A stretch of DNA of 64,000 bases from Chloroflexota bacterium (GTDB lineage Bacteria; Chloroflexota; Dehalococcoidia; Lucifugimonadales; Lucifugimonadaceae), in contig JAQBUH010000001.1 in NCBI GenBank assembly GCA_027624075.1, forward strand, positions 1-64,000, read 5' to 3'. A program made the translations under genes and the position numbers. Below the pieces are notes generated by a model. That model saw only the letters and a list, made by a program, of their open reading frames with translations. It did not search any database and had not been told where the DNA came from. Positions 29,454 to 39,359 of the stretch are shown here, piece after piece; within the stretch, counting starts at the first letter, position 1; every line of letters begins with the position of its first letter.

Positions 29454-29894
29454 TTGTGCGACAGGGGCGACGCCACGTTCAACGAAGATCTGCTGCTGGA
29501 CGGACTGGAACTCAGCCTGATTGGCATGGGCGTCGTGTTCGTTGTGCTCTCTGTGCTTGCCATCTCCATCAAGGTGTTCGACAGAATTGACGCGATGCTC
29601 CCGGCCAGCGCGCCGGCAGCCGGCGCGTCCGCCACAGCCAGAATGCCTGTCTCAGCGACGTCTGCGCGCGCGGACGCGGCCATTGCGACTATTTCTGAAC
29701 CGGACGACGCTCAGACCGCGGCAGTCATCGGGATCGCGCTTGCACTCGCAGATGCTGAGCGTGGCGTTGCCGCTCGCGCCATATCATCCCCCGTGCGCCA
29801 GCCTGGAGCCGGCAGCTGGGTTTCAACCGGACGCTCGCGTGAGATGTCGAGACGAACGACCGGCATGCCGCGCAGAGGCCGCACAGACTCATGA
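29433..29894 (+). CDS. OadG-like gamma subunit of a sodium pump decarboxylase (start uncertain)
   Basis: LLLDGLELSLIGMGVVFVVLSVLAISIKVFDRI single TM, then a flexible Ala-rich region; followed by a biotin carrier and OadB. Confidence 0.7.
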   Translation: MVTVPWPLCDRGDATFNEDLLLDGLELSLIGMGVVFVVLSVLAISIKVFDRIDAMLPASAPAAGASATARMPVSATSARADAAIATISEPDDAQTAAVIGIALALADAERGVAARAISSPVRQPGAGSWVSTGRSREMSRRTTGMPRRGRTDS

Positions 29895-30352
29895 AGAGCT
29901 ACCGCATCACGATTAAGGGCCGGCAGTACGAAGTTGCGGTCGGCGATCTAAGTCAAAGCCCCGTCAGTGTCACGGTTGACGGAGTGGACTACCAGGTTGA
30001 GCTTCCTGATCGAGGCGCTCCAACGCCCCGAACTGCCGCTGCTCGACCGGCGGTGGCGCCTCAGCCAGCCCTGCCTGCTTCACCGTCCGGGCCTGCCAGC
30101 GCCCCGAGGCCCGCTGTCCCGGCTTCGGGAGGCGACGGCACGGTTCGCGCGCTCATGCCGGGCCGGATCATCAGCGTCAGCGTGTCTGTGGGCCAGAGCG
30201 TCACAGCCGGCCAGACCGTACTCGTCATGGAGTCGATGAAGATGGAAAACACGATCTCCGCCACCAGGGACGGCACTGTGACGGCGGTCCTGGTGGGTGA
30301 AGGCGACTCAGTCCAGCACGGTCAGACCCTCATCGAGATCGAAGCGCGATGA
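29891..30352 (+). CDS. Biotin carboxyl carrier protein (acetyl-CoA/oxaloacetate/methylmalonyl-CoA decarboxylase type)
   Basis: PGRIISVSVSVGQSVTAGQTVLVMESMKMENTISATRDGTV, biotinyl-Lys motif ESMKME. Confidence 0.93.
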   Translation: MKSYRITIKGRQYEVAVGDLSQSPVSVTVDGVDYQVELPDRGAPTPRTAAARPAVAPQPALPASPSGPASAPRPAVPASGGDGTVRALMPGRIISVSVSVGQSVTAGQTVLVMESMKMENTISATRDGTVTAVLVGEGDSVQHGQTLIEIEAR

Positions 30353-30418
30353 GCCAACATTCTTCTGTTCGAGGCTTCAACCGGCTTAAACCGCACAGCC
30401 GTCAAAGCGCAGGCAACC

Positions 30419-31618
30419 GTGGATAACGGCAGCGGACTCAGCGAGGTCTGGAAGGGCTTCACCGCCATCGGGGATGACCCGCGCATTGTGTTGATGTGGG
30501 TAATCGCCGCCGGTCTTTTCTACATGGGGATCGCCCGTAAAAAGGAGCCACTGCTCCTGATCCCCATCTCAATGGGGATACTGCTCGCCAACATGCCGCT
30601 CGGTGTGCTGATCAGCGACGGAGGCGATGGCGCTCCTGTCGGGTTCCTGAAGCTGTTGCAGGACACCGGCCTCAACACCGATCTGCTTCCTCTGCTGATC
30701 TTTCTTGGCCTCGGCGCCGCGGTGGACTTCGAGCCGATGCTCTCCAACCCCAAAACCCTCTTGCTTGGCGCGGGGGCGCAGGTCGGCGTATTTGTCGCAC
30801 TGCTCGGCGCCATCCTGCTGGGGATGCTGGATGTGTTCGACTTCGATCTGACAGACGCGGCGGCGATCGGGATCATCGGCGGAGCGGATGGGCCGACAAC
30901 CATCTTCATCGGAACTCGCATGCACCAGATTGCACAGGAGTTCATCAGTCCCTCAGCGGTCAGCATCGTCGGCGCAACAGCCGTCGCCGCATACTCGTAC
31001 ATGGCCCTTGTGCCCATCATCCAGCCACCAATCATCAAGCTTTTCACCACCCGGAAAGAACGCCGCATCCGCATGGAATACTCGACGCGGCCGGTCTCCA
31101 AGCGCACGAAGGTGATCTTCCCGATACTGACCACCATAGTTGTCGGCGTCGTGGCCTTCGATGCCATCGGACTTGTCGGCATGCTGATGCTCGGCAACTT
31201 GATCAAGGAGTCCGGAGTTGTTCCGCGCCTTGTCTCGGGCGCCGACAACCTCATGAACATCGTGATCGTGCTGTTAGGTCTCGCCGTCGGCGCCACGATG
31301 CCTGCAGCCGTGTTCCTGCAACCTGAGACGTTGGCCGTATTCTTTCTCGGGCTGTTCGCGTTCATCACGGCGACGATCAGCGGCATACTTCTTGCCAAAC
31401 TCATGAATCTTGTGACAAAAACGCCGGTGAACCCTATGATCGGCGCTGCCGGCGTTTCGGCTGTGCCAATGGCAGCGCGGGTGGTCCAGGAGATGGGGCG
31501 TAAAGAGGACCCGCAGAACTTCTTACTTATGCACGCAATGGGTCCGAATGTCGCAGGGGTGATCGGCACGGCCACCGTTGCCGGAGTGCTGGTAGCAATA
31601 ATTCCCACGCTGCTTTGA
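30419..31618 (+). CDS. Sodium ion-translocating decarboxylase beta subunit (OadB family)
   Basis: IGIIGGADGPTTIFIGTRM signature; multiple TM segments; C-terminal HAMGPNVAGVIGTATVAGVL. Confidence 0.95.
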   Translation: MDNGSGLSEVWKGFTAIGDDPRIVLMWVIAAGLFYMGIARKKEPLLLIPISMGILLANMPLGVLISDGGDGAPVGFLKLLQDTGLNTDLLPLLIFLGLGAAVDFEPMLSNPKTLLLGAGAQVGVFVALLGAILLGMLDVFDFDLTDAAAIGIIGGADGPTTIFIGTRMHQIAQEFISPSAVSIVGATAVAAYSYMALVPIIQPPIIKLFTTRKERRIRMEYSTRPVSKRTKVIFPILTTIVVGVVAFDAIGLVGMLMLGNLIKESGVVPRLVSGADNLMNIVIVLLGLAVGATMPAAVFLQPETLAVFFLGLFAFITATISGILLAKLMNLVTKTPVNPMIGAAGVSAVPMAARVVQEMGRKEDPQNFLLMHAMGPNVAGVIGTATVAGVLVAIIPTLL

Positions 31619-31693
31619 GCGGGCCGCTTACCGGAGCTTCTGAGCCAGGTGGCTCCGGGCTCTGCGCCATAGTTGACCTAAAGGACAACCAAA

Positions 31694-32596
31694 ATGCCTG
31701 ATCGCACGATGGCCGGTGTCTACCCGATCCTGTCTACGCCGTTCGACTCTAAAGGCCGAATCGTGATGGACGACCTGAGACGGCAGGTTGACTGGATGGT
31801 CGATTGCGGCGTGCACGGCATCGGAATCGCGGTCGCCAGTGAGGTGTACAAGTTCACCGAGAGTGAGCGCGACGAGGTACTGAGGGCCGTCGTCGATCAG
31901 GCCGCCGGCCGGATCAAAGTCGTCATGAACACCGGCGCCGAAGGCACCGACCTCGCTATCCACTATTCGAGGCGAGCGGAAGAGCTGGGCGCCGACGCGC
32001 TGATGATCCGGCCCACCTCGTTTATCCCGACGGTTGCCGAGGAGAACATCGATTACTTCGAGCGTATTGCAAACGCGGTTAGCATCCCGATTTTTCTGCA
32101 AGACCAGGGTTCAGCCACGGTTGGTCCGGCAATGGCGGTTGCCTGCGCGAGGCGGCACGAGAACCTCTGCTACATAAAAGTTGAAACGCCTCCCACAGTG
32201 CCGCGCATGGCGGAGACGCATCGCCTTGCAGAGGGGACGGGCCTCATCCTGTTCGGCGGCGCCGGCGGAGCGTTCGTTCTCGAGGAGTTTCGACGGGGTT
32301 CTGTCGGAACGATGCCAGGGTCGACCCTGCCCGATGTGTTCGTGCGGGTCTGGGATCTCTGGAAGTCGGGCGATGAAAAAGGCGCAGAGGCTGAGTTCTC
32401 ACGCTACGCAACGATCATCCGGACGCTGTCCCAGGGCCAGGGACTGTCCAACTGGATCTACAAGCACATCATGGTCCGCCGCGGGATCTTCGAGCCAGAG
32501 TCTGCATATGCCCGCCACCCTTCGCTGAAGCCCGATGATCTCCACCTCAAGGAGATCGACATGCAGCTTGACGAAGTCGGCCTGCTGTGGAACTAG
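31694..32596 (+). CDS. Dihydrodipicolinate synthase family protein
   Basis: GVYPILSTPFDSKGRIVMDDLRRQVDWMVDCGVHGIGIAVASEVYKFTESERDEVLRAVVD; CYIKVETPPT. Confidence 0.9.
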   Translation: MPDRTMAGVYPILSTPFDSKGRIVMDDLRRQVDWMVDCGVHGIGIAVASEVYKFTESERDEVLRAVVDQAAGRIKVVMNTGAEGTDLAIHYSRRAEELGADALMIRPTSFIPTVAEENIDYFERIANAVSIPIFLQDQGSATVGPAMAVACARRHENLCYIKVETPPTVPRMAETHRLAEGTGLILFGGAGGAFVLEEFRRGSVGTMPGSTLPDVFVRVWDLWKSGDEKGAEAEFSRYATIIRTLSQGQGLSNWIYKHIMVRRGIFEPESAYARHPSLKPDDLHLKEIDMQLDEVGLLWN

Positions 32597-32840
32597 GACA
32601 ACGGCGAGCGACGGGCTACCGGCTCAGAGCCTGACACATGGCTAAAGAGAAGACCATCACAACCAGCACCCGGGCTTCGGCCGGTGAAATATCTGCGACA
32701 GACGACTGTCCCTGTTGTTGTACGAACACCCGCGGGAAAAGTTCGCAGCGATCAATCTTGATCTGGCTGCGTGACGAGAGACCCGCGGGCAGCCCTGCGT
32801 CCAGGCAGGGGAGAACGCTCAGGCAGGGAGTCCTGGCGGC

Positions 32841-33692
32841 GTGAGTGAAGCGCCACTATTCGCTGTTGCCTTCGCCTCAGGCGCCACAGGTGACGAGCTG
32901 TCAGTCCTGACCCTCGTTGGCCTGGGAGTGATGTCGCTGGCGGTTGGCCTGGTTGGCGGACTCGTCGGAATAGCTCTCGGCGTCATACGGCTCCCTGCGA
33001 TGACGCTGCTGGGAGTCGACCCGCTGGTCGCCGCGGGGACCAACCTCTTCGTCAGCGCGGTCAGCTCAGTCGCCGGCTCATGGCCAGCCGTTCTTGAGAA
33101 CCGGGTGGCGTTTCGCGTCGTCATAGTGCTCGGTATCCCCGCGTTCATCGGCTCTTTGATCGGCGGGCTGTATGCAGACGTCGCTCCCGTCTGGCTCCTC
33201 CTCGGCGCCGTTTCCGTCTTCCTCGTCTGGTCCTCGATATCGCTGATCGTGCAGGCCTACACCGAGCTGAAGATTGAGAAGTCGGAGCGTCACCGGATGG
33301 CGACCTATGACGGCACGCTCACGACAAGGACTATCGTGCGCGAAGGCGTGGTGGGCATGATCATCGGTCTTGTAGGCGGCGCCATCGGACTCGCCCTGGG
33401 TGTGCTGCGGATGCCGGCGCTTGTGCAGGTGTTAAAGATGGACCCCGCAATGGCGGCGGGCACGAACCTCATCATCACCGTTTTTGTAAGCATCTCCGGC
33501 TTTACCGGCCACCTGATAAGCGGCCGGAACGACTGGACCTTGATCTTAGTAGTCGGCACAACAGGGTCGGTTGGCATGTTCATCGGCTCAAAGCTGACCT
33601 ACCGGATTGAGGCGGCCAAGCTCAGACTGCTCGTTGGAGTCGTCTTGCTTCTGGTTGCCCCGGTAGTCCTGTGGGACGCCCTCACGCGCTAA
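32841..33692 (+). CDS. TSUP (TauE/SafE) family membrane transporter
   Basis: Duplicated hydrophobic halves: GLVGGLVGIALGVIRLPAMTLLGVDPLVAAGTNL / GLVGGAIGLALGVLRMPALVQVLKMDPAMAAGTNL. Confidence 0.9.
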   Translation: MSEAPLFAVAFASGATGDELSVLTLVGLGVMSLAVGLVGGLVGIALGVIRLPAMTLLGVDPLVAAGTNLFVSAVSSVAGSWPAVLENRVAFRVVIVLGIPAFIGSLIGGLYADVAPVWLLLGAVSVFLVWSSISLIVQAYTELKIEKSERHRMATYDGTLTTRTIVREGVVGMIIGLVGGAIGLALGVLRMPALVQVLKMDPAMAAGTNLIITVFVSISGFTGHLISGRNDWTLILVVGTTGSVGMFIGSKLTYRIEAAKLRLLVGVVLLLVAPVVLWDALTR

Positions 33693-33780
33693 TTCCGCTC
33701 CCGTGTAAACTGCTGGCTTACCTTATGCGGCCGGGTCAAGCGGCCCGCCGCCCGTCAACCGGCGCACGCGGGTCGCAACG

Positions 33781-34671
33781 ATGCCCAGGCTTCCAGGCGA
33801 ACTGTTCAGACAGGCACTCACCGAAGAGCGGCCTCTCCAGTTGATCGGCGTCATCAATGCCTACGCCGCGGTGATGGCGGAGGCGGCCGGTTTCCGGGCC
33901 GTCTATCTCTCCGGAAGCGGCGTGGCGACTGCCTCATACGGACTTCCGGACCTCGGCATGACGACACTCGACAACGTCGCGGAAGATGTCCGGCGAATAA
34001 CCGCGGCCACAGACCTGCCGTTGCTTGTCGATGCGGATACCGGCTGGGGCGCCGCCTTCATGATCGCCCGGACCGTAAGAGAGCTTTCTAAAGCCGGCGC
34101 TGCAGGGGTCCACATCGAGGACCAGGTCCAGGCGAAGCGGTGCGGCCACCGTCCGGGCAAGCAGGTGGTTTCGACACAGGAGATGTGCGACAGGATCAAG
34201 GCCGCGGTCGACGCCAAGCCGTATGCGGAGTTCGTCGTGATGGCCCGGACAGACGCCATCGCCGCCGAAGGCGTAGACGCCGGGATTGAGAGGGCGGTGG
34301 CTTACCGTGACGCTGGCGCCGATATGATCTTCGCCGAAGCCGTGACCGATCCGGCCGACTACACGCGGTTTCGCGACGCCACCGGGGTCCCGGTACTGGC
34401 GAACCTGACGGAGTTTGGCAAGACGCCGATGCTCACGCGTGAGGAGCTGCAGAAAGCGGGAGTTGATATCGCGCTCTACCCGCTTTCGGCGTTCCGGGCG
34501 ATGAGCCGTGCGGCGGAGCAGGTGTTCAGAGAGATCCGGCGCAGCGGCACGCAGCGGGCGGCCATCGACTTGATGCAGACACGGGACGAACTGTACGAGT
34601 ATCTTGACTACCACAGCTATGAGAAGAAGCTCGACGACATGTTCGGCAACGCCGAAGAGGAGCGAGAGTGA
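33781..34671 (+). CDS. prpB: Isocitrate lyase/PEP mutase family protein, probable methylisocitrate lyase
   Basis: [67 protein letters not shown]. Confidence 0.88.
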   Translation: MPRLPGELFRQALTEERPLQLIGVINAYAAVMAEAAGFRAVYLSGSGVATASYGLPDLGMTTLDNVAEDVRRITAATDLPLLVDADTGWGAAFMIARTVRELSKAGAAGVHIEDQVQAKRCGHRPGKQVVSTQEMCDRIKAAVDAKPYAEFVVMARTDAIAAEGVDAGIERAVAYRDAGADMIFAEAVTDPADYTRFRDATGVPVLANLTEFGKTPMLTREELQKAGVDIALYPLSAFRAMSRAAEQVFREIRRSGTQRAAIDLMQTRDELYEYLDYHSYEKKLDDMFGNAEEERE

Positions 34672-35783
34672 TGACCAGCGCAGGCCTTGAAGGCATCATC
34701 GCAGGAAAAACTGGCATCGCGACGGTTGGTAAGCAGGGCGCCGGCCTCACATATCGCGGATACCGGATCGAGGACCTTGCCGAGCATGCGACGTTCGAAG
34801 AGGTCGCATACCTGCTGATCTACAACCGTCTGCCAGACGCAAAACAACTGGCCGCCTACAAGAAGCGATTGGCCGGCCTCCAGGGCCTGCCGGACGAGCT
34901 TAAGGCGGTACTCGAGCATATACCGGCAACCGCTCACCCGATGGACGTCCTGCGCACCGGCTGTTCGATGTTGGGAACGATTGAGCCGGAGGGCGAAGGC
35001 GGGCGAACGCCAGCGTCGATTGCTGACCGGCTGATCGCCTCGCTCGGGTCGATGCTCCTCTACTGGTACAGGTTCAAGAACCGTGGCGAGCGGATCGAGA
35101 CCGTGTCAGGTGAAGACACGGTCGCCGGACACTTCCTGCGCCTTTTGACGGGCGCGGAGCCCGATCCGCTGAAACGGCGTGCGCTGGATGTGAGCCTGAT
35201 CCTGTACGCCGAGCACGAGTTCAACGCATCGACGTTCACGGCTCGTGTCGTCACCAGCACGCTGGCAGATATCTACTCGGCCATTACCGCGGCAATTGGG
35301 GCGTTACGCGGGCCCCTCCACGGCGGCGCAAACGAGGCCGCCATGGAGCTGGTGTCGCAGTTCGACTCGCCTGCCGTCGCCGAGAAGGGCATCATGCAGA
35401 TGCTGGCCGCCAGGCGGCTCATCATGGGGTTCGGTCACCGTGTGTACAAGAACGGCGACCCACGCTCGGCAATCGTCAAAGACTGGGCGAAGAGACTGTC
35501 GGACGCAGCCGGTGACACGAGCCTGTTCGATATCTCGGAGCGCGTCGAACAGGTGATCATGCGTGAAAAGCGTTTGCACCCCAACCTGGATTTCTTCGCG
35601 GCGACCACATATCACCTCTGCGGCGTGCCAACGCCAATGTTCACTCCTGTTTTTGTGATCGCCCGAACATCTGGCTGGGCCGCTCACGTCATTGAACAGA
35701 AGAGCGACAACCGGCTGATCAGACCACTGGGAGAGTACACGGGACCTGAGCCCGGGGCATTTGTCGCACTTGCAGAACGCTAG
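34668..35783 (+). CDS. prpC: Citrate/2-methylcitrate synthase
   Basis: [73 protein letters not shown]. Confidence 0.93.
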   Translation: MMTSAGLEGIIAGKTGIATVGKQGAGLTYRGYRIEDLAEHATFEEVAYLLIYNRLPDAKQLAAYKKRLAGLQGLPDELKAVLEHIPATAHPMDVLRTGCSMLGTIEPEGEGGRTPASIADRLIASLGSMLLYWYRFKNRGERIETVSGEDTVAGHFLRLLTGAEPDPLKRRALDVSLILYAEHEFNASTFTARVVTSTLADIYSAITAAIGALRGPLHGGANEAAMELVSQFDSPAVAEKGIMQMLAARRLIMGFGHRVYKNGDPRSAIVKDWAKRLSDAAGDTSLFDISERVEQVIMREKRLHPNLDFFAATTYHLCGVPTPMFTPVFVIARTSGWAAHVIEQKSDNRLIRPLGEYTGPEPGAFVALAER

Positions 35784-35911
35784 GCTCCTTATTCCCGGCG
35801 CGCGGGCATACTGGCGCGCTGGCGGAGAGGCTTACTCCCCGTTGAGCCAGTTGAGCCAGCGACGCAAGGGGCAACCGCAGACAGGTGGACGCTCGCCGGT
35901 CGCAGTCGGAC

Positions 35912-37351
35912 ATGAACAGGAGCGGCGGTAAGAAAATGCCTTTCGACCACGTGATAGAAGCCATCGCTGAGTACGCCATTGAGCCGTTCACACCTGACGA
36001 CGAGGCGCTTACCACTGCCCGGCACACGCTGGTCGACTCGCTAGGATGCGCTCTCCTGGCGCTCAACTATCCGGCCTGCGCCAGGCTTCTCGGCCCCAAC
36101 GTGCCGGGAACCACTGTGCCTTCCGGCTCTCGCGTCCCTGGGACCGGCTACGTCCTCGACCCGGTCAAAGCAGCCTTCGATATTGGCGCGACCATCCGGT
36201 GGCTGGACTTTAACGACACCTGGCTTGCCTCAGAGTGGGGACACCCTTCTGACAACTACGGCGCAATCCTGGCCGTCGCAGACCACCTCAGCCGTGCCGC
36301 CAGAGGCGCCGGACGGCAACCGCTGACAGTTCGTGACGTCCTGACGGCTGCGGTCAAGGCGTACGAAATCCAGGGTGTGCTGGCGCTGGACAACAGCTTT
36401 AACCGGGTCGGCATCGACCATGTGCTACTCGTAAAACTGGCGTCAACGGCCGTCACGTCTGTCATGCTGGGCGCAACAAGGGAGCAGGTTGCAAACGCCG
36501 TCTCGAACGCATGGATCGAGGCGACACTCCGGACGTACAGGCACTCGCCAAACACCGGCTCTCGCAAGTCATGGGCCGCGGGTGACGCCTGCGCCCGCGC
36601 AGTCCAACTGGCTTTGATGGCGGTCCGCGGCGAGATGGGCTACGCCACCGCTCTCTCTGCGCCTTCGTGGGGTTTTCAGGATGTCTGGTTCAGCGGCAGA
36701 GAGATCACCCTGGCACAGCCGTTTAAGTCATACGTCATGGAGAACATCCTCTTCAAGATATCGTTCCCGGCCGAGTTCCACGCACAGACGGCGGTCGAGG
36801 CGGCGGTCAAACTGCATCCGCTGGTCTCAGGGCGGCTCGATGAAGTCAACAAGATCACCATCACCACCCAGGAGCCGGCGATGCGGATAATCGACAAGAT
36901 CGGCCCCCTGACCAATCCGGCAGACCGGGACCACTGCATTCAGTACATGACCGCTGTGCCGCTGTTGAAAGGGACGCTCACTGCGGACGACTACGAAGAC
37001 GAGGCGGCGGCCGATCCGCGTATTGACGCTCTACGTACGAAAATGGTGGTTGTGGAGGACCAGAGGTATACGCGGGAGTACCTGGAGCCAGACAAGCGCT
37101 CTATCGCAAACGCGGTGGAAGTTACCTTCAACGACGGAACCTCAACCGGGAAGGTCGAGGTCGAGTACCCGATTGGCCACCGGCGGCGGCGTAAAGAGGG
37201 CATTCCGTTGCTGATGAGCAAGTTCGGCTCGAACATCCGGACTCGCCTCAGTGAACAGAGCGCGACCAGCATCCTTGAGACGGTCTCTCAGACGGACAGC
37301 CTGTATGAGATGGCGGTCGACGATTTTCTGACGCTGTTCGTTCCCGAATAG
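35912..37351 (+). CDS. prpD: MmgE/PrpD family protein, probable 2-methylcitrate dehydratase (start uncertain)
   Basis: [63 protein letters not shown]; follows prpB and prpC. Confidence 0.9.
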   Translation: MNRSGGKKMPFDHVIEAIAEYAIEPFTPDDEALTTARHTLVDSLGCALLALNYPACARLLGPNVPGTTVPSGSRVPGTGYVLDPVKAAFDIGATIRWLDFNDTWLASEWGHPSDNYGAILAVADHLSRAARGAGRQPLTVRDVLTAAVKAYEIQGVLALDNSFNRVGIDHVLLVKLASTAVTSVMLGATREQVANAVSNAWIEATLRTYRHSPNTGSRKSWAAGDACARAVQLALMAVRGEMGYATALSAPSWGFQDVWFSGREITLAQPFKSYVMENILFKISFPAEFHAQTAVEAAVKLHPLVSGRLDEVNKITITTQEPAMRIIDKIGPLTNPADRDHCIQYMTAVPLLKGTLTADDYEDEAAADPRIDALRTKMVVVEDQRYTREYLEPDKRSIANAVEVTFNDGTSTGKVEVEYPIGHRRRRKEGIPLLMSKFGSNIRTRLSEQSATSILETVSQTDSLYEMAVDDFLTLFVPE

Positions 37352-37422
37352 CTGTGGCGCCGTTCGGTCAAGGCTCGACTGAAGCATGCCCCGGCCAGAG
37401 GTCGTTTGCACCGCGAGGCGCG

Positions 37423-38532
37423 TCAGTTGCTTACGTAAGCAGCGATCATGTCTCCGACCTTGACCGTTGGCAAAGCGGGTGTGCCGGCATCTGCGATATC
37501 TGCTGTCCGGTAGCCTTCTGCGAGGAAGCCCTCAACCGCGCCCTCAACCGCGTTCGCCTCGTCATGCAGGCCGAACGACCACCGGAGCATCATGGCAGCG
37601 CTCAGTATCGATGCCAGCGGGTTCGCAATGCCGCGGCCCGCAATGTCCGGCGCCGAACCGTGAATCGGCTCGTACAGCGCAGGCTTGCCGCCCCGGCGTC
37701 TCCTGCCATTAAGTTTGGGGATGCTCGACAGGCTGGCCGATGGGAGCATGCCCATGGATCCGCCGATTACCGCCGCCTCATCGGACAGAATGTCGCCAAA
37801 CGTGTTTTCGGTGACAATCACGTCGAAAATAATCGGGTTGGTGACGATCTGCATGGCCGCGTTGTCAGCCAACATGTGGATGAGCTCAACATCAGGGTAT
37901 TCGTGACCGACCTCGGTCGCGACTTCCCGCCACAGCCGAGACGTTTCCATCACATTCATCTTGTCCAGCGAGTGGAGCCGCTTGCGACGCATCCTCGCCA
38001 ACTCGAAGCCGACGCGGACCACGCGCTGGATCTCTTTTTCGGTATATGACAGCGTGTCAACCGCTCTGCGCCCCCGCGTATTCTCCCAACGGCGCTTCGG
38101 CTTGCCGAAGTAGAGGCCTCCGGTCAGCTCACGGATGATGACGAAGTCCACTCCCTTCAGGCGTTCCGGACGGAGAGGACTGGAGTCGATCAGTTGAGGG
38201 TAGACCTTCACGGGCCTGAGGTTTGCGAAGAGGCCCAGGGTCTTCCGCAGCTTGAGTATGCCGTCCTCAGGCCGGATGCGAGCAAGCGGGTTATCCCACT
38301 TCGGCCCTCCGACGGCGCCGAACAGCACGGCGTCTGCGCCGAGGACGAGGTTCAGCGTGTCGTTATCGATGGCAGTGCCACGCTCGTCAATCGAGCGGCC
38401 TCCGACGATGCCGGGCACCCAATCGAAACGGTGGCCATAGCGCCGGCCAACCGCGTCGATAACCTTCATCGACTCGGCCGTGACTTCAGGGCCGATGCCG
38501 TCTCCGCCGAGTACTGTTATCCGTGCTTCCAT
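37423..38532 (-). CDS. leuB: 3-isopropylmalate dehydrogenase
   Basis: ITVLGGDGIGPEVTAE, LFGAVGGPKWDN, RELTGGLYFGKPKRR, YEPIHGSAPDIAGRGIANPLASILSAAMML. Confidence 0.97.
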   Translation of the reverse strand: MEARITVLGGDGIGPEVTAESMKVIDAVGRRYGHRFDWVPGIVGGRSIDERGTAIDNDTLNLVLGADAVLFGAVGGPKWDNPLARIRPEDGILKLRKTLGLFANLRPVKVYPQLIDSSPLRPERLKGVDFVIIRELTGGLYFGKPKRRWENTRGRRAVDTLSYTEKEIQRVVRVGFELARMRRKRLHSLDKMNVMETSRLWREVATEVGHEYPDVELIHMLADNAAMQIVTNPIIFDVIVTENTFGDILSDEAAVIGGSMGMLPSASLSSIPKLNGRRRRGGKPALYEPIHGSAPDIAGRGIANPLASILSAAMMLRWSFGLHDEANAVEGAVEGFLAEGYRTADIADAGTPALPTVKVGDMIAAYVSN

Positions 38533-38762
38533 GCCGTGAATAACGCCCCTTCAGGCTGCGATGGAACGAGGCTATTCCGTACCGGGCCAGCCACCGCTAT
38601 TCCGAACTGATTGCGAGATCACGGAGTCTACCAGCAACGTGTTCAGGCGGCTACCCCGGACTCAGGTGGCCGTACAAGGTACAGTCAGTCTTTCCGCGTT
38701 CCGGCGCCGACTGGCCTCAACTGCGACAGCCAGATGCGGCAAGCAGACGATCACAGGCCGCA

Positions 38763-39359
38763 CTAACTGCCGGCCGCGTGCGATGTCTCATATCTCGTGA
38801 TTTCGCCTTCCAGTTCAAGCGAAAGGCCGATGTCGTCCAGCCCCTTGAGAAGACTGTTACGCCGGAAAGGATCGATCTCGAAACTCGCCTTAAACCCGTC
38901 GTCGTCCTTCACTGTCTGCGACTCGAGGTCGATCGTGATCTGGTAACCGGTCCGCTGGATCGCCTTGCCCATGACTGTGTCGACCTGCTCCTGCTTGAGG
39001 ACGACCGGGACCATCCCGTTCTGCATGCAGTTGCTGCGGAAGATGTCGGCGAAACTTGGAGCGATTATCGCCCTGAAACCCATCTCGTTCAGCGCCCACG
39101 GCGCGTGCTCTCGCGATGAGCCAGAGCCAAAGTTACGGCCCGAGACAAGAATTGTCGCCGAGCGGTACTTTGGCTGATTCAGCACGAAGTCCGGGTTCTC
39201 GACCCCATCTTCAAGGTATCTCCAGTCAAAGAACGCGAACTTGCCAAACCCGGTCCGCTCAATTCTCTTGAGAAACTGCTTCGGGATGATCTGGTCTGTG
39301 TCTACATTTACTCTATCGAGAGGAGCAACCAGACCTGTGAGCTTGGTGAACGCCTGCAT
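38763..39359 (-). CDS. leuD: 3-isopropylmalate dehydratase small subunit
   Basis: [54 protein letters not shown]. Confidence 0.97.
   Translation of the reverse strand: MQAFTKLTGLVAPLDRVNVDTDQIIPKQFLKRIERTGFGKFAFFDWRYLEDGVENPDFVLNQPKYRSATILVSGRNFGSGSSREHAPWALNEMGFRAIIAPSFADIFRSNCMQNGMVPVVLKQEQVDTVMGKAIQRTGYQITIDLESQTVKDDDGFKASFEIDPFRRNSLLKGLDDIGLSLELEGEITRYETSHAAGS

Noticed and set aside
30520-31608. 362-aa minus-strand ORF
   Set aside because: Lies fully opposite the clearly coding oadB-like gene and has low-complexity Ser/Pro/Thr composition.
32638-32844. 68-aa Cys-rich ORF (DDCPCCCTNTRGK) just before the TSUP gene
   Set aside because: No clear ribosome-binding site and unremarkable composition outside the Cys cluster; could be real but unsupported.
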